DNA from: JADKIH01 sp964595205
GTDB lineage: Bacteria > Bacteroidota > Bacteroidia > AKYH767-A > 2013-40CM-41-45
Reading direction: 5' to 3'
DNA length: 64,000 nucleotides
Assembly: GCA_964595205.1 (NCBI GenBank)
Contig: CAZQOQ010000015.1
Span: forward strand, 1 to 64,000
The position numbers and the translations under genes were made by a program. Position 1 is the first letter of the stretch; each line of letters opens with the position of its first letter. Below, piece by piece: positions 1 through 9,031 of this stretch. The notes under the pieces are model-generated. The model worked only from the letters and a program-made list of their open reading frames with translations. It was not told the DNA's origin and made no database searches.

Positions 1-939
1 TATGTCTATGTGAGTAATGAATCCCAAAAAGATGTAAATTTCGACAATCTTCAGATTGGCCACAGTTCAACTCACCTGACAGAAATAAACGATTACTATC
101 CGTATGGTTTGCTGATAAGCAATAATTCATCATTTGGCAGCACTGCTCAGAATTATAAGTACAACGGCAAGGAACTTCAAACCGATTTGAGTTTTAATGT
201 GGAGGATTATGGAGCCAGGTATTATGACCCGGTGATTGGGAGATGGATGCAGGTGGATCCATTGGCGGAGATGTATAGAAAGTGGTCTCCATATAATTAT
301 TGTGTTGATAATCCGATTAGGTTTATTGATCCGGATGGGATGGGGGTTGGTAATAATAGTCAACAAGCAGAAACAGAAAAAAATAAAAAACCTATAATAC
401 CAACTACAGCAAGAGATAATACTTCAACTTCAAGTGTTGATCCAACAATACATGATAAATGCAAAACAGCAGAAGGAAGTTTTTGGAGATTTGGAAGAGC
501 TCTTGATAAATCACTCCAAGGTTCGCACAATTTTAAACCATTAGGTAAATCAAATACATGGAAACATGGTGTCGTTGTTAATGGAGATTCAAAAAATCAA
601 GAAAATGGAATTAAGGCTACTGGATCAGTTCTTGAAATTGAACAGTCAGAATTAAAAATATTACAAGATATTGCAGGTGCTTCAAGTAATAGCAATGATG
701 TAAAAATAATGCCATCGGCAGAATCAGTAGTTAATAAAAAGAAAAGTTCAGATAATGTACATTATACGGAATATGAGAATTCAACTACATATGAAGTTGC
801 TAGTGATACTACTATACCGATCGGTGGAGGGCATGATGGAAATAAAGTATATTACCCTGGAGATACAATGACCAAAGTAATAATTACTAAAAACCCAGTG
901 GATGGTCAATACCATTATGAAAATATACCATGGAAATAA
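1..939 (+). CDS. RHS repeat-associated core domain protein, C-terminal part (5' end outside window) with variable toxin-like tip
   Basis: This is the 3' end of an RHS/YD-repeat gene. The frame is open to base 1, where it reads YVYVSNES, so the GTG at 10 is not the real start. The RHS-associated core is clear: YYPYGLL, YKYNGKE, DYGARYYDPVIGRW, VDPLAE, SPYNY and NPIRFIDPDG all lie in about the first 115 residues. After DPDG comes a tip of about 200 residues, rich in Asn, Ser and Lys, that I cannot assign to a toxin family. In RHS proteins the core encapsulates a variable C-terminal effector released at the DPDG region. The base composition is more AT-rich than the genes from 1561 on, as is common for swapped RHS tips. 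The last 10 bases overlap the next gene. The core is certain; the toxin role of the tip is inferred. Confidence 0.9.
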   Translation, partial: YVYVSNESQKDVNFDNLQIGHSSTHLTEINDYYPYGLLISNNSSFGSTAQNYKYNGKELQTDLSFNVEDYGARYYDPVIGRWMQVDPLAEMYRKWSPYNYCVDNPIRFIDPDGMGVGNNSQQAETEKNKKPIIPTTARDNTSTSSVDPTIHDKCKTAEGSFWRFGRALDKSLQGSHNFKPLGKSNTWKHGVVVNGDSKNQENGIKATGSVLEIEQSELKILQDIAGASSNSNDVKIMPSAESVVNKKKSSDNVHYTEYENSTTYEVASDTTIPIGGGHDGNKVYYPGDTMTKVIITKNPVDGQYHYENIPWK

Positions 940-1463
940 AAAAAAATATTATATTATTATTTATAATTGAAATTTTGATTATTGGTTGCAATATGCATGA
1001 TAATAGTCAGGACAGCAATTCGGAAATAAAAAAATGTGTGGATAGTTTGTCTTTTTTTAAAAACGGCCAACTAATTTTCAAGGGCAGATATTGTAATAAT
1101 AAAAGGGAAGGGGACTTTATTGAATATTATCCAGATGGAACAATAAAATGGAAGGGATCTTACTCAAATGATAATAGAAAATATAAAAGAGATTTTCTTC
1201 CTTTAGAATGTAAAATTAATGTGGTTGATATACCTACAAGTGTAGAGGGAAACAAATACCTGAAAGTTAGTATTCAAGGGGTTCATCCTGATGATTTTTA
1301 TATATTGACTCATAAATTAAAAAAAATAAATTATTCTGATAATCCTAATTTTGATTACATTATAACCCCAAATGGTATTGATTCGGTAGATGTCTTAAAT
1401 ATTTATTTTTTTAGAAATACTGAAAAAGTATTTATTTGTGATTATAAACTTAATTTAAAATAG
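930..1463 (+). CDS. Small lipoprotein with MORN-like repeat; candidate immunity protein of the RHS tip
   Basis: A 177-residue protein with a short hydrophobic N-terminus ending in a lipobox-like LIIGC (Cys about residue 20), so it is probably an envelope lipoprotein. Residues about 43-75 carry a MORN-like/antitoxin-type motif (NGQLIFKGRY, KREGDFIEYYPDGTIKWKG), which occurs in Bacteroidota immunity-like proteins. The rest has no family I recognise. The gene overlaps the RHS gene by 10 bases and is similarly AT-rich, so the two are probably translated together and inherited as one unit. Position directly behind an RHS tip suggests an immunity function; this rests on context and is not proven by a family match. 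Confidence 0.7.
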   Translation: MEIKKNIILLFIIEILIIGCNMHDNSQDSNSEIKKCVDSLSFFKNGQLIFKGRYCNNKREGDFIEYYPDGTIKWKGSYSNDNRKYKRDFLPLECKINVVDIPTSVEGNKYLKVSIQGVHPDDFYILTHKLKKINYSDNPNFDYIITPNGIDSVDVLNIYFFRNTEKVFICDYKLNLK

Positions 1464-1560
1464 AACAGTCTAACTACATAGTATTTATTTCTTCGAATCA
1501 GGAATACCGGTTGTTTAAATTGATGATTCATATCGAGTGAATTATAACATTCCATAAAAA

Positions 1561-1986
1561 TCATTCAAGCAACTTCTTAATTCCTTCCAGCACCACTTTC
1601 CAATTCCCCTCTGAATGCTCCTTCGCTTTTTCGTCCGCAATATTTTCCTGGGTAATGGTTAATATGGTATCATCGTCTATTGCCTGAAGCGAATTGGTAA
1701 TGATATAGTAATTTTCCGGCTTGTCTTCGATGCCCGACATCGAGCTCCAGTATGAGTATTTCAAAATTTTTTCGGGAACTATTTTCAGGATAGTCCCCTT
1801 GTCTTCGTATTTTTTCCCTTCCCATTCACCGGAGAAGGTAATCGGTTCTCCCTCTTTCCATGTCGATTTCGTATTCGTACCGAATAAATATTGCTTAATC
1901 ATGGCCGGGTCCGTCAAAGCCCTCCATACTCCGGAAACGGGTGCATGAATACGAATGCTTGCTTCCCCTTTGTTTTTATATTTCAT
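1561..1986 (-). CDS. SRPBCC / AHSA1-like domain protein
   Basis: The protein has the START-like SRPBCC fold of the Hsp90-ATPase-activator-homologue (AHSA1-like) family. Typical features are the opening strand ending in APVSGVWRALTDP, the following Y-L-F-G-T segment, W-K-E-G-EPITFSGEW, the EPEK-like VPEKILKYSYW and the closing helix with W-K-V-V-L-E-G-I-K-K-L. Such small cytosolic proteins bind hydrophobic ligands; the ligand here is unknown. I place the start at the internal Met at 1986, giving about 141 residues, the normal family length. The longer frame from 2070 would add 28 residues of unrelated sequence and leave no room for a promoter against the divergent gene at 2071. Confidence 0.8.
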   Translation of the reverse strand: MKYKNKGEASIRIHAPVSGVWRALTDPAMIKQYLFGTNTKSTWKEGEPITFSGEWEGKKYEDKGTILKIVPEKILKYSYWSSMSGIEDKPENYYIITNSLQAIDDDTILTITQENIADEKAKEHSEGNWKVVLEGIKKLLE

Positions 1987-2070
1987 AATAAATTTTATTT
2001 TTACGGTGCTGTGAACTGAATTCCATTCCTGAAGTAAAGTTATAAACAATTTATTTTCAAAACGAATCAA

Positions 2071-3087
2071 ATGATTAGCAAAAATTATTACATGCCACGT
2101 ATTTTCTTCGCGAAATTTCTTATCCTGATTTTGTTTCTTTCCTTTTCATCTACAGCCCAGGATACGTTTTCTATCTGTGCAGTCGATCCACTCACCGGCC
2201 AGGTCGGAAGCGCCGGCGCAACCTGCATTGCCAGCGCGTCAACGAGCGCCATAATCATCAGCGACGTTCATCCCGGAGTTGGTGTGGTGCATACACAGGC
2301 CAGTTACCAGGCGATAAACCAGACGCGTGCAAAAGGTTATATGAATCTCGGCTGGACGCCACAACAGATCGTCGATTCTGTCGTTGCAAACGACTGGCAA
2401 AACAACCCGTCTGTCCGGCAATATGGAGTCGTGTCTCTCGACAGCGGTGGCAGAAGCGCAGCTTTTACGGGTATCAATTGCATGGATTATAAAAATCACA
2501 TCACCGGCCCCACTTATTCCATACAGGGAAATATTTTACTCGGCCAGCAGATCCTCGACTCCATGGAAGCGGGCTTTTTGAATACAAACGGAACGCTGGC
2601 CTGTAAACTGATGGCTGCACTGCAGGGTGCAAGGGTCATCGGCGCTGACTCAAGATGTGCCCCCAATGGCATCTCTTCATATTCAGCATTCTTGCGTGTT
2701 GCAAATCCGGGCGATAGCGTCACGAATATGTATCTGGATCTCACTGTGAATACTTATCCAAACAATATTGAACCGATAAATGAGCTTCAGAATTTATTTG
2801 ATTTCTATGGGGGATGTGCCGCCTCATACATTCCTTCTGCTCCGGGAAAGGCTTCGTTGAAATATTTTCCCAATCCGGTTGATAATCTTTTTCATCTGGA
2901 ATCGACCGGGAACATCAGATCCGTTGAAATCAATGACAGCCGGGGGATTTCTGTCGGTGATATTATTTTCCCTTCAGCAAACAAATGCGAAATTGATTTC
3001 AGCAAATATCCTGATGGACTCTATTTTATCCATATCGAATATTCCTCAGGCAATAATGCCTGCATCAAAGTAATTAAGACTATTTAA
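2071..3087 (+). CDS. DUF1028 family secreted protein with T9SS sorting domain
   Basis: After a signal peptide (hydrophobic stretch ending SFSSTAQD) comes a DUF1028 domain of about 220 residues. It starts with TFSICAVDPLTGQVGSAGA and includes GVVHTQA, a run like NQTRAKGYMNLGWTPQQIVD, and GPTYSIQGN. DUF1028 proteins resemble Ntn-hydrolases and often begin with TFSI; their substrate is not established. The last 75 residues form a type A T9SS sorting domain (KYFPNPVDNLFHLES, SKYPDGLYFIHIE, ending IKVIKTI). The protein should therefore be exported by Sec and then secreted or surface-anchored by T9SS. A second possible start at 2092 would place the signal peptide closer to the N-terminus. Confidence 0.85.
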   Translation: MISKNYYMPRIFFAKFLILILFLSFSSTAQDTFSICAVDPLTGQVGSAGATCIASASTSAIIISDVHPGVGVVHTQASYQAINQTRAKGYMNLGWTPQQIVDSVVANDWQNNPSVRQYGVVSLDSGGRSAAFTGINCMDYKNHITGPTYSIQGNILLGQQILDSMEAGFLNTNGTLACKLMAALQGARVIGADSRCAPNGISSYSAFLRVANPGDSVTNMYLDLTVNTYPNNIEPINELQNLFDFYGGCAASYIPSAPGKASLKYFPNPVDNLFHLESTGNIRSVEINDSRGISVGDIIFPSANKCEIDFSKYPDGLYFIHIEYSSGNNACIKVIKTI

Positions 3088-3104
3088 TTTACATTAAATC
3101 TCCT

Positions 3105-4964
3105 TTATTCAATGATGATCGATTTCGAATAAGATTTCCTGCTGTCGATCACAGTGATAAAGTACATGCCGGGATAGCAATTTACAATTTCACCTCTGTT
3201 AATCTTTATCTCATTCTTGTTCTGACCGCATGCAATTGCTTTTTCAAAGACAATCTGACCGGCTACATTGTATATTTTCATATATAAGGATTTATCGTTT
3301 ATATCATTCAGGGCTATATTAATTTCTTCTTTTGCGGGGTTAGGGAAAATTACAATTCCCGGCGATTGGCTGTTCCTGATTTCGGAAGTCGTATTGGCTA
3401 CCTGCAGGGCCGGTTTGGTAATCGTAAAACTGTCTTTGATCACCCCGCCCGAAGTCAGGAACTGCCCGGTGAGACTCGTGCCTGTAAAATCCAGGATCAT
3501 GCTGCCATGATCGCTCACATCAGAAAACTGCATTGCATCATGCGGATATCCTGAGACAGTGGAGGAGACTTCGCCCGATACACCACAAACGGCATAGATG
3601 GTTCCCTGACCGGTGCGTGATGATTTGGTGTACGGGCCCGGGCCTGACTGTACCACGTACGACGAATTGAAAGTGCTCTCCACGCCGTAATGTCCTTTAA
3701 TGAATTTACTTCTCTCATACGAATGACTGTGACCACTTAATACCAGGTCGACTCCGTTAGATTCAAGCAATGGGATAATATTGTTTCTCATGTCAAACAT
3801 CTCCGGCGAATCATCAGAGTTGTGGCTTCCCTTTGAATATGGCGCATGATGAAAATAAACGACCGTCCACTGCTGACTGTTATTACTCAGGTCATTCTCG
3901 AGCCATTGATACATGGCACTCGAGAAAGAATTGTATGAACCATAACTGTCGAGTGCAATGAAATGAACATTCCCGTAATTCGTCGAATAATATTTTTCTG
4001 TCCCGGAATTCGTCGGAATATTAAAAATGCTGAAGTACGGGAAGTTTGTTCCAAGCGAGGCCGTACTATGATATCCCGATTGGGCATAATCATGATTTCC
4101 CGGCGCCGGAAATACAGGAATGTTTTTGAACTGGTTCGGATACACATCAAACACGCGAGTCTGGTATTCCTGATCCGTGCCATTCGAATAGGCATTATCG
4201 CCAAGCCATAACCATCCGTTAATCTTCTGGCCTGAGGTAAAATTTGCGAATGAGTTCTTGACTGCCAGCTGTGCTGAACTCCCGTTTCCAAAATCGCCGG
4301 TCACCCAGAAGCGGAGCGGTATGGTGTCGTTATCATCCGGCGCGGTATGAAAAAAATTCTGACTGGTGGCCTGGATGGGATTGCCGATAGTTCCGACCGA
4401 ATAATAATATTTCGTATCCGGGAAAAGGTTCTGCAATGTAAGTGAATGGCTCGTCGTGTTACCGGCATCATTTACACTCTTATTCAGTGCACCCGGGCTG
4501 GTGCCGTATGTGATCTCCGAATTGCATGCCGCATTCGTTTTCCATTGTATGGTTATGCTGTGGTTCTTTGCAACCGTCATGTAAGGTCCTCGCGTTATAG
4601 AAATTGAACTCGCTGCGGGTAGTGTTGTAAACCAGCCACTGGACGAAAAAGCTCCCGTGTCGATCGCACAAACCGCCTGGACGATGAATTCATAATTGGT
4701 AGAAGGAACCAGATTGTTCAGCATGATCGATGTTGCGCCGGTTGAAACAGGAGCAGAGTAGGGGTCGCCGGAATTTCGTATTCTGTATTTTACATTGTAG
4801 GAGAACGCGCCTGGTACTGCAGCCCAGTAAGGCGAAGCGCCCGTGGTTGTAAGTGTTGTTCCAAACTGCAGTACATCCGGTGTCCCGCAATTTTGAGCTA
4901 TAATGTTTTGAGCAATTAGAGTGGTTAGTACGGACAGCATCAGGAAGGTGTTTTTACCCGGCAT
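3105..4964 (-). CDS. Secreted purple-acid-phosphatase-like metallophosphoesterase with FnIII and T9SS sorting domain
   Basis: A 619-residue modular enzyme. A signal peptide (residues 1-23) is followed by a fibronectin type III module (about 28-115), a PAP N-terminal-like domain (about 123-208, beginning ITRGPYM) and a calcineurin-like phosphoesterase domain. The metal-binding motifs are complete: GDFG (223), GDNAY (255), GNHDY (289), HHAPY (372) and GHSHSYER (411). The C-terminus (IVIFPNPAKEEINIAL to SKSIIIE) is a type A T9SS sorting domain. The likely role is hydrolysis of phosphate esters outside the cell, as in phosphorus scavenging. It stands alone, convergent with the DUF1028 gene. The exact substrate cannot be read from the sequence. 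Confidence 0.9.
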   Translation of the reverse strand: MPGKNTFLMLSVLTTLIAQNIIAQNCGTPDVLQFGTTLTTTGASPYWAAVPGAFSYNVKYRIRNSGDPYSAPVSTGATSIMLNNLVPSTNYEFIVQAVCAIDTGAFSSSGWFTTLPAASSISITRGPYMTVAKNHSITIQWKTNAACNSEITYGTSPGALNKSVNDAGNTTSHSLTLQNLFPDTKYYYSVGTIGNPIQATSQNFFHTAPDDNDTIPLRFWVTGDFGNGSSAQLAVKNSFANFTSGQKINGWLWLGDNAYSNGTDQEYQTRVFDVYPNQFKNIPVFPAPGNHDYAQSGYHSTASLGTNFPYFSIFNIPTNSGTEKYYSTNYGNVHFIALDSYGSYNSFSSAMYQWLENDLSNNSQQWTVVYFHHAPYSKGSHNSDDSPEMFDMRNNIIPLLESNGVDLVLSGHSHSYERSKFIKGHYGVESTFNSSYVVQSGPGPYTKSSRTGQGTIYAVCGVSGEVSSTVSGYPHDAMQFSDVSDHGSMILDFTGTSLTGQFLTSGGVIKDSFTITKPALQVANTTSEIRNSQSPGIVIFPNPAKEEINIALNDINDKSLYMKIYNVAGQIVFEKAIACGQNKNEIKINRGEIVNCYPGMYFITVIDSRKSYSKSIIIE

Positions 4965-5109
4965 AAATTAAGTTTAAGTAATTTTAGTTTTTGATAAACC
5001 AAAACAAATCCTCAACTTGGTAAACTATATGAATTATGACTCCGGAGTAGCAATGAAAATTTTTTTATCTTACATATCATATTTTTTTTCAGGAAGAATC
5101 TTACAGTTT

Positions 5110-5117
5110 TAACTTTG
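5110..5117 (+). promoter_or_regulatory. Bacteroidota -7 promoter box before the Ste24-like protease
   Basis: The sequence TAACTTTG matches the Bacteroidota -7 consensus TAnnTTTG exactly. It ends seven bases before the ATG at 5124, so the transcript would start at or next to the start codon. The usual TTTG about 20 bases upstream is replaced by a run of T at 5083-5089. The box also contains the TTG at 5115, an argument against that codon as start. Motif match only. Confidence 0.4.
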
Positions 5118-5123
5118 CAGGCT

Positions 5124-6341
5124 ATGCTGAACCTGATACTTATCATTCTTATTTCCGGTTTTATCTTCGAAACCATTCTTGAATACCTTAATATAAAAAA
5201 CTGGGCTCCGGAGGTGCCGGACATACTAAGCGATATTTATTCGAAAGAAAAATATGAGAAGGCACGGGAATATGCAGTCGTCAATTACCGTTTCTCACAG
5301 CTGGTATCGCTCGTGAGTTTCATTTCAATTTTATTGATACTGTCGTTCGGATTATTTGGATGGCTCGACGATAAAATACGGGTATATCTCCATTCGCCTG
5401 CATACATTGCAATGGCATTCTTTGGAATAATCGGAATTGCATCCGATCTTCTATCCTTGCCGTTTTCTGTTTATAAAACCTTTGTGATTGAAGAGCGCTT
5501 CGGTTTCAATAAAACGACTGTTAAAACATTTATCATGGACAAGCTAAAATCGTATTTGCTGATGATCGTGATAGGTGCCATTGTTTTATTTATACTCGTG
5601 AACATATTTCAATTGACAGGTTCCAATTTCTGGTGGATCGCCTGGGCATTTCTGACAGTGTTGATGCTGCTGATTACCGTCTTTTATACTTCATGGATTT
5701 TACCGATATTCAACAGGCTTACACCACTGGAAACAGGAGAATTGCGAAATGCAATCGAGGAATACAGCCGGAAAAATAATTTCCCGCTGAAAGATGTTTT
5801 TGTAATGGATGGATCCAGGCGTTCATCCAAAGCAAATGCATTCTTCAGCGGCCTGGGTAAGAAGAAAAAGATCGTTTTATTCGACACACTCATCAACGAA
5901 CATTCCATCGATGAACTTGTTGCAGTACTTGCTCATGAAACGGGCCACTTCAAACTCAGGCACACAAGAACGGGACTGGTGACAGGCATTTTACAGACTG
6001 GAATCATGCTTTTTATTTTTTCTCTGCTGCAGGGAAACCCGGCACTTATTGAAGCCCTGGGTGCGCATCAACCCGGACTGCATCTCGAACTGCTTGCCTT
6101 TGCCATGATATACAGTCCGGTTTCCACCATTACCGGTATCGTCATGCACGTACTTTCCCGGAAGCATGAATTCCAGGCAGATGATTTTGCAAAGAAGACA
6201 TATAATGCAAAATCGCTGATCAATGCATTGAAAAAATTATCTGCCGAAAACCTCAGCAACCTTACGCCACACCCGTTGTATGTGTTCGTTCACTATTCTC
6301 ATCCTCCATTATTAAGGAGACTGGAAGCTTTAAACCGGTGA
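5124..6341 (+). CDS. M48 family (Ste24-like) membrane zinc metallopeptidase
   Basis: A 405-residue integral membrane protease of the Ste24/CAAX-protease group. It has an N-terminal helix and the characteristic NWAPEVPD and Y-S-K-E-K-Y-E-K-A-R-E-Y region, several membrane helices up to about residue 200, and the zinc motif HETGH (about 271-275). The third ligand lies in EFQADDFA further on. Family members cleave or quality-control membrane proteins; in bacteria there is usually no prenyl-CAAX substrate. The ATG at 5124 is preferred over the TTG at 5115 because the TTG falls inside a promoter-like box. The gene is monocistronic and convergent with the FAD oxidoreductase gene. Confidence 0.9.
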   Translation: MLNLILIILISGFIFETILEYLNIKNWAPEVPDILSDIYSKEKYEKAREYAVVNYRFSQLVSLVSFISILLILSFGLFGWLDDKIRVYLHSPAYIAMAFFGIIGIASDLLSLPFSVYKTFVIEERFGFNKTTVKTFIMDKLKSYLLMIVIGAIVLFILVNIFQLTGSNFWWIAWAFLTVLMLLITVFYTSWILPIFNRLTPLETGELRNAIEEYSRKNNFPLKDVFVMDGSRRSSKANAFFSGLGKKKKIVLFDTLINEHSIDELVAVLAHETGHFKLRHTRTGLVTGILQTGIMLFIFSLLQGNPALIEALGAHQPGLHLELLAFAMIYSPVSTITGIVMHVLSRKHEFQADDFAKKTYNAKSLINALKKLSAENLSNLTPHPLYVFVHYSHPPLLRRLEALNR

Positions 6342-6349
6342 CAGGAAAC

Positions 6350-7408
6350 TCAGATGTCAAATCTCTTAACATCCACTTCATCCATTAATTTTGAATCCCC
6401 TTCCAGGACATTCACAAAATGATCTGCGAAGTAGGGTGCGAGTATTACGCCTTTTGTTCCAAGCCCGTTAAAGATAAAAACATGGTCATAATGGCCGTGT
6501 CTTCCAATTACCGGCCGCCTGTCCTTCAAGGTGGGACGGATGCCCGCCGTATGTTCCACGATTTCAAACGGGATTTTCAGGAAATTAATCAACAGATTCC
6601 TCAACTTCTGTTTACCCGCTTCTGTCGGTAATTCATCAGTAAAATTCCATTCATACGTAGAGCCTACCCGGAACCTATGTTCACCAACGGGTATCAGAAA
6701 GAAGCCACTCATTAAAATATATTCTTCCGGCAATTGGCGGCATTCAATCAGCAGGATTTCTCCTTTAGCCGGTAAAAAAGGTACGTTTTCCCACAATGGA
6801 TTCACGGCTGACCTGTAACCTTCACAAAAGATAATTCTCCTGCACGTGAACTTGTCGTAATTGATTTTATCCCTGGATATTTTTAATTCGGAGAATTTCA
6901 TCTCAGACTCAATCAAATTATAGGAGTCGGTTAAAACCTGTCTGTTTGATTTTATAAATCCGGGTATGTTCATCCATCCGGAAAGAGTGATACGAATCAG
7001 TTTTTTAAAACCTGTGATCTTTCCTGCATATAAATCATCAGGCCCATTGGACAAAAGGTATTTCTTTAGTCCGGCTTCTTCCGTCCGGCTCAGCCAGTCG
7101 TTTAAATCCTTTGTGTTATGAATTACCTCGAGGACGTCTTTTTTATGATAGAATGTTGAATTTGATTTAGCTTCAATCCTGCTGTAGAAGGCATCAGCAA
7201 ACGGTATCAGTTCATCGGCCATCCAGCTCTTCACAACCCGTCTGCCGGTGATCGGGTTAACGAGTCCTGCAGCAACCTGTGAAGAAGAATACGGATTATA
7301 CCTGTCGATAACGAGTACACTCTTTCCACGGTCGATGAGCATTGCAGACAATACCGATCCGGCGAGACCGTTGCCTACAATCATGTAATCGTAGTGAGTC
7401 GTACTCAT
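6350..7408 (-). CDS. FAD-dependent oxidoreductase (DAO fold)
   Basis: The N-terminus carries the Rossmann dinucleotide motif YMIVGNGLAGS followed by LVIDR, and the segment AAGLVNPITGRRVVKSWM. The C-terminus has the second FAD-contact region (AGIRPTLKDRRPVIGRH, then FIFNGLGTKGVILAPYFA). This layout and the length of 352 residues fit the D-amino-acid-oxidase-like family, which oxidises amines of amino acids or of modified tRNA bases. The substrate cannot be decided here. The start codon overlaps the stop of the upstream TolB-like gene by four bases, so the two are probably translationally coupled. The last gene of a three-gene minus-strand operon (8982 to 6350). Confidence 0.88.
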   Translation of the reverse strand: MSTTHYDYMIVGNGLAGSVLSAMLIDRGKSVLVIDRYNPYSSSQVAAGLVNPITGRRVVKSWMADELIPFADAFYSRIEAKSNSTFYHKKDVLEVIHNTKDLNDWLSRTEEAGLKKYLLSNGPDDLYAGKITGFKKLIRITLSGWMNIPGFIKSNRQVLTDSYNLIESEMKFSELKISRDKINYDKFTCRRIIFCEGYRSAVNPLWENVPFLPAKGEILLIECRQLPEEYILMSGFFLIPVGEHRFRVGSTYEWNFTDELPTEAGKQKLRNLLINFLKIPFEIVEHTAGIRPTLKDRRPVIGRHGHYDHVFIFNGLGTKGVILAPYFADHFVNVLEGDSKLMDEVDVKRFDI

Positions 7409-8277
7409 GGTTTTTTACCTGAGTAGGCGACGAGTGCAAGGCGTGTTCCGTCGGGGCTTACGGAAATCCTGTAAAAGTCCTGCATCTCACTGCTGAAGTT
7501 GGCAACCATTTCCCAGCCGGCATTCTGCTGCGACAGGAATAATTTTCCTTCCTGTCCCATGATAAGCGAACCGTCAGGGAGGATTGCAAAATCCTCGCAG
7601 TGAGGTGGTGTCGGTATCTCGCGTGTCAGTTTATAATCTTTGCAATTCATCGAATAGATAAACCATTCGGCGGGATTACTCTTTAATACGAAATACATCT
7701 TTTCGCCATCTGGTGAAAGTTTCATGCAGCGCCCAATATCGGAGGCAATCAATTTTCTCCGGGAAGTTCTGGTGTCCAGAATCTGCAAAGTATTGGCAGG
7801 ACCAAGGATGAACATTGCAAGCAGGCTTTCGTTCAGCCAGCAGGCATAGCCTATGCTGTCAGTATTGTTCACAACGGAAGCACCCCGGGGATTATTAAGA
7901 GGGATTTTGTAGAACCGCTGACCTGAATCCTCATCCACACGAACGACAGAGAGGAATTTACCATCTTTCGTATAGGCAGGGGAGTACTCGCTTTCTTTTG
8001 TATCTGTGAACTGTACGCTTACTTTCGCTTCCAGGTCGTAATAGAAAATATCGGATTGGGATGTGTCAGAAACGGAGACATAAAAAATTCTCTTACCGTC
8101 AGGTGTGAAATTCGGCTGATTGTCGTAACCCTTTCTGTCTGTTATATTTTCCGGCTTCGAAAAAACATATGCTCCATTTTCTTTTTTTACCGAACAAAGG
8201 AAAATATCTGTCTCCGGCAATTGCGCAAAAGCATATTCTGTCAATAGAAATGTCGTGATTAGTATAATTTTCTTCAT
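7405..8277 (-). CDS. TolB-like / PD40 beta-propeller periplasmic protein
   Basis: A signal peptide (MKKIILITTFLLTEYAFA) is followed by repeated WD40-like PD40 motifs: TPDGKRIFYVS, TKDGKFLSVV, SPDGEKMYFVL, LPDGSLIMG and SPDGTRLALV. They build a partial beta-propeller like that of TolB. Such proteins are periplasmic or outer-membrane-associated binding scaffolds. A longer frame to 8304 exists, but the Met at 8277 starts a normal signal peptide. It lies between a membrane protein gene 33 bases upstream and the FAD oxidoreductase gene, which it overlaps by four bases. A link between the three genes is suggested by the operon but no pathway is evident. Confidence 0.8.
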   Translation of the reverse strand: MKKIILITTFLLTEYAFAQLPETDIFLCSVKKENGAYVFSKPENITDRKGYDNQPNFTPDGKRIFYVSVSDTSQSDIFYYDLEAKVSVQFTDTKESEYSPAYTKDGKFLSVVRVDEDSGQRFYKIPLNNPRGASVVNNTDSIGYACWLNESLLAMFILGPANTLQILDTRTSRRKLIASDIGRCMKLSPDGEKMYFVLKSNPAEWFIYSMNCKDYKLTREIPTPPHCEDFAILPDGSLIMGQEGKLFLSQQNAGWEMVANFSSEMQDFYRISVSPDGTRLALVAYSGKKP

Positions 8278-8310
8278 CGATATATCCGCAAAAACAATGG
8301 ACACATTTTT

Positions 8311-8982
8311 CTATAATCGGTATTCCACCTCACTCTGTCGTTTCGGTTTGAGCTGTACAGATAAATCAACGCTGTCAGTTTCATTTGATACGTAAGATTC
8401 CCGGCTCGTATAACCTCTGAGGATCAAGATGCCGGCATCTTCATTATCGATTACTTTTACCGAATCAAGTTTACCCCTAAAGTAAAGGTCTCTCTGAATT
8501 GTTTTATGAAATAATCCCTGCATTCTTACCAATTTATAATGAGGAAAATCATCCTCAGAATTAGAGCTGTTTTGAGTTTCCAGGTAATACTTTCCATACA
8601 GGTGAAATACAGGTCCGTTCGTGCCGCTAAGGTTCATTGTCAACAGGAAGTTTAGCAGAATCGATGGAGAAACAAGGAACACCGGTATCGTCAGTCCGAA
8701 AATCGAAAAATAAATTTTCAGGGCATGGGGTGCCTTTGATCTCCAGGCGAGACCACAAAGTACAACACCGGAGCATATAAAAGCGAGAAAGAAATAATTA
8801 AAAGTTGTGACACCGCTATTTCTCTTTAAAATAAGGGATGAAATAAAAGCCAGGAAGAATATAGCATGGAAAGCGGTTAAAAGTAAAAATCTCCCCCGAT
8901 CCATTCCTTTGCCGCCAATCATTAAAATAAGGCCGATTACCAGTGAGGCAATAAAAATGAAGAGACTTAAATAAAATGCCAT
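8311..8982 (-). CDS. Predicted membrane protein of unknown function
   Basis: A 223-residue protein with about four membrane helices in its first half (about residues 3-23, 32-52, 60-80 and 90-112). A soluble C-terminal half follows, with several charged strands and ends in VQLKPKRQSEVEYRL. I do not recognise a family. It is the first gene of the minus-strand operon with the TolB-like and FAD oxidoreductase genes. The start fits the first hydrophobic helix directly after the Met. Function unknown. Confidence 0.7.
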   Translation of the reverse strand: MAFYLSLFIFIASLVIGLILMIGGKGMDRGRFLLLTAFHAIFFLAFISSLILKRNSGVTTFNYFFLAFICSGVVLCGLAWRSKAPHALKIYFSIFGLTIPVFLVSPSILLNFLLTMNLSGTNGPVFHLYGKYYLETQNSSNSEDDFPHYKLVRMQGLFHKTIQRDLYFRGKLDSVKVIDNEDAGILILRGYTSRESYVSNETDSVDLSVQLKPKRQSEVEYRL

Positions 8983-9000
8983 GAATTTGTGGATTATTTA

Positions 9001-9008
9001 TAAATTTG
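9001..9008 (+). promoter_or_regulatory. -7 promoter box before the PNGase-F-like gene
   Basis: TAAATTTG matches the TAnnTTTG box of Bacteroidota. It lies 23 bases before the ATG at 9032, a normal short leader. The nearest TTTG upstream (8986-8989) is only 11 bases away, closer than the usual 19-21, so the match is partial. Confidence 0.3.
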
Positions 9009-9031
9009 AAAAGTATGCAAATCTATAAAAG

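Noticed and set aside
130..366. Minus-strand open frame within the RHS core
   Set aside because: The RHS core frame is unambiguous; this is a shadow.
5115..5117. TTG start for the Ste24-like protease
   Set aside because: It lies within the -7 promoter box; the ATG nine bases later matches the family start.
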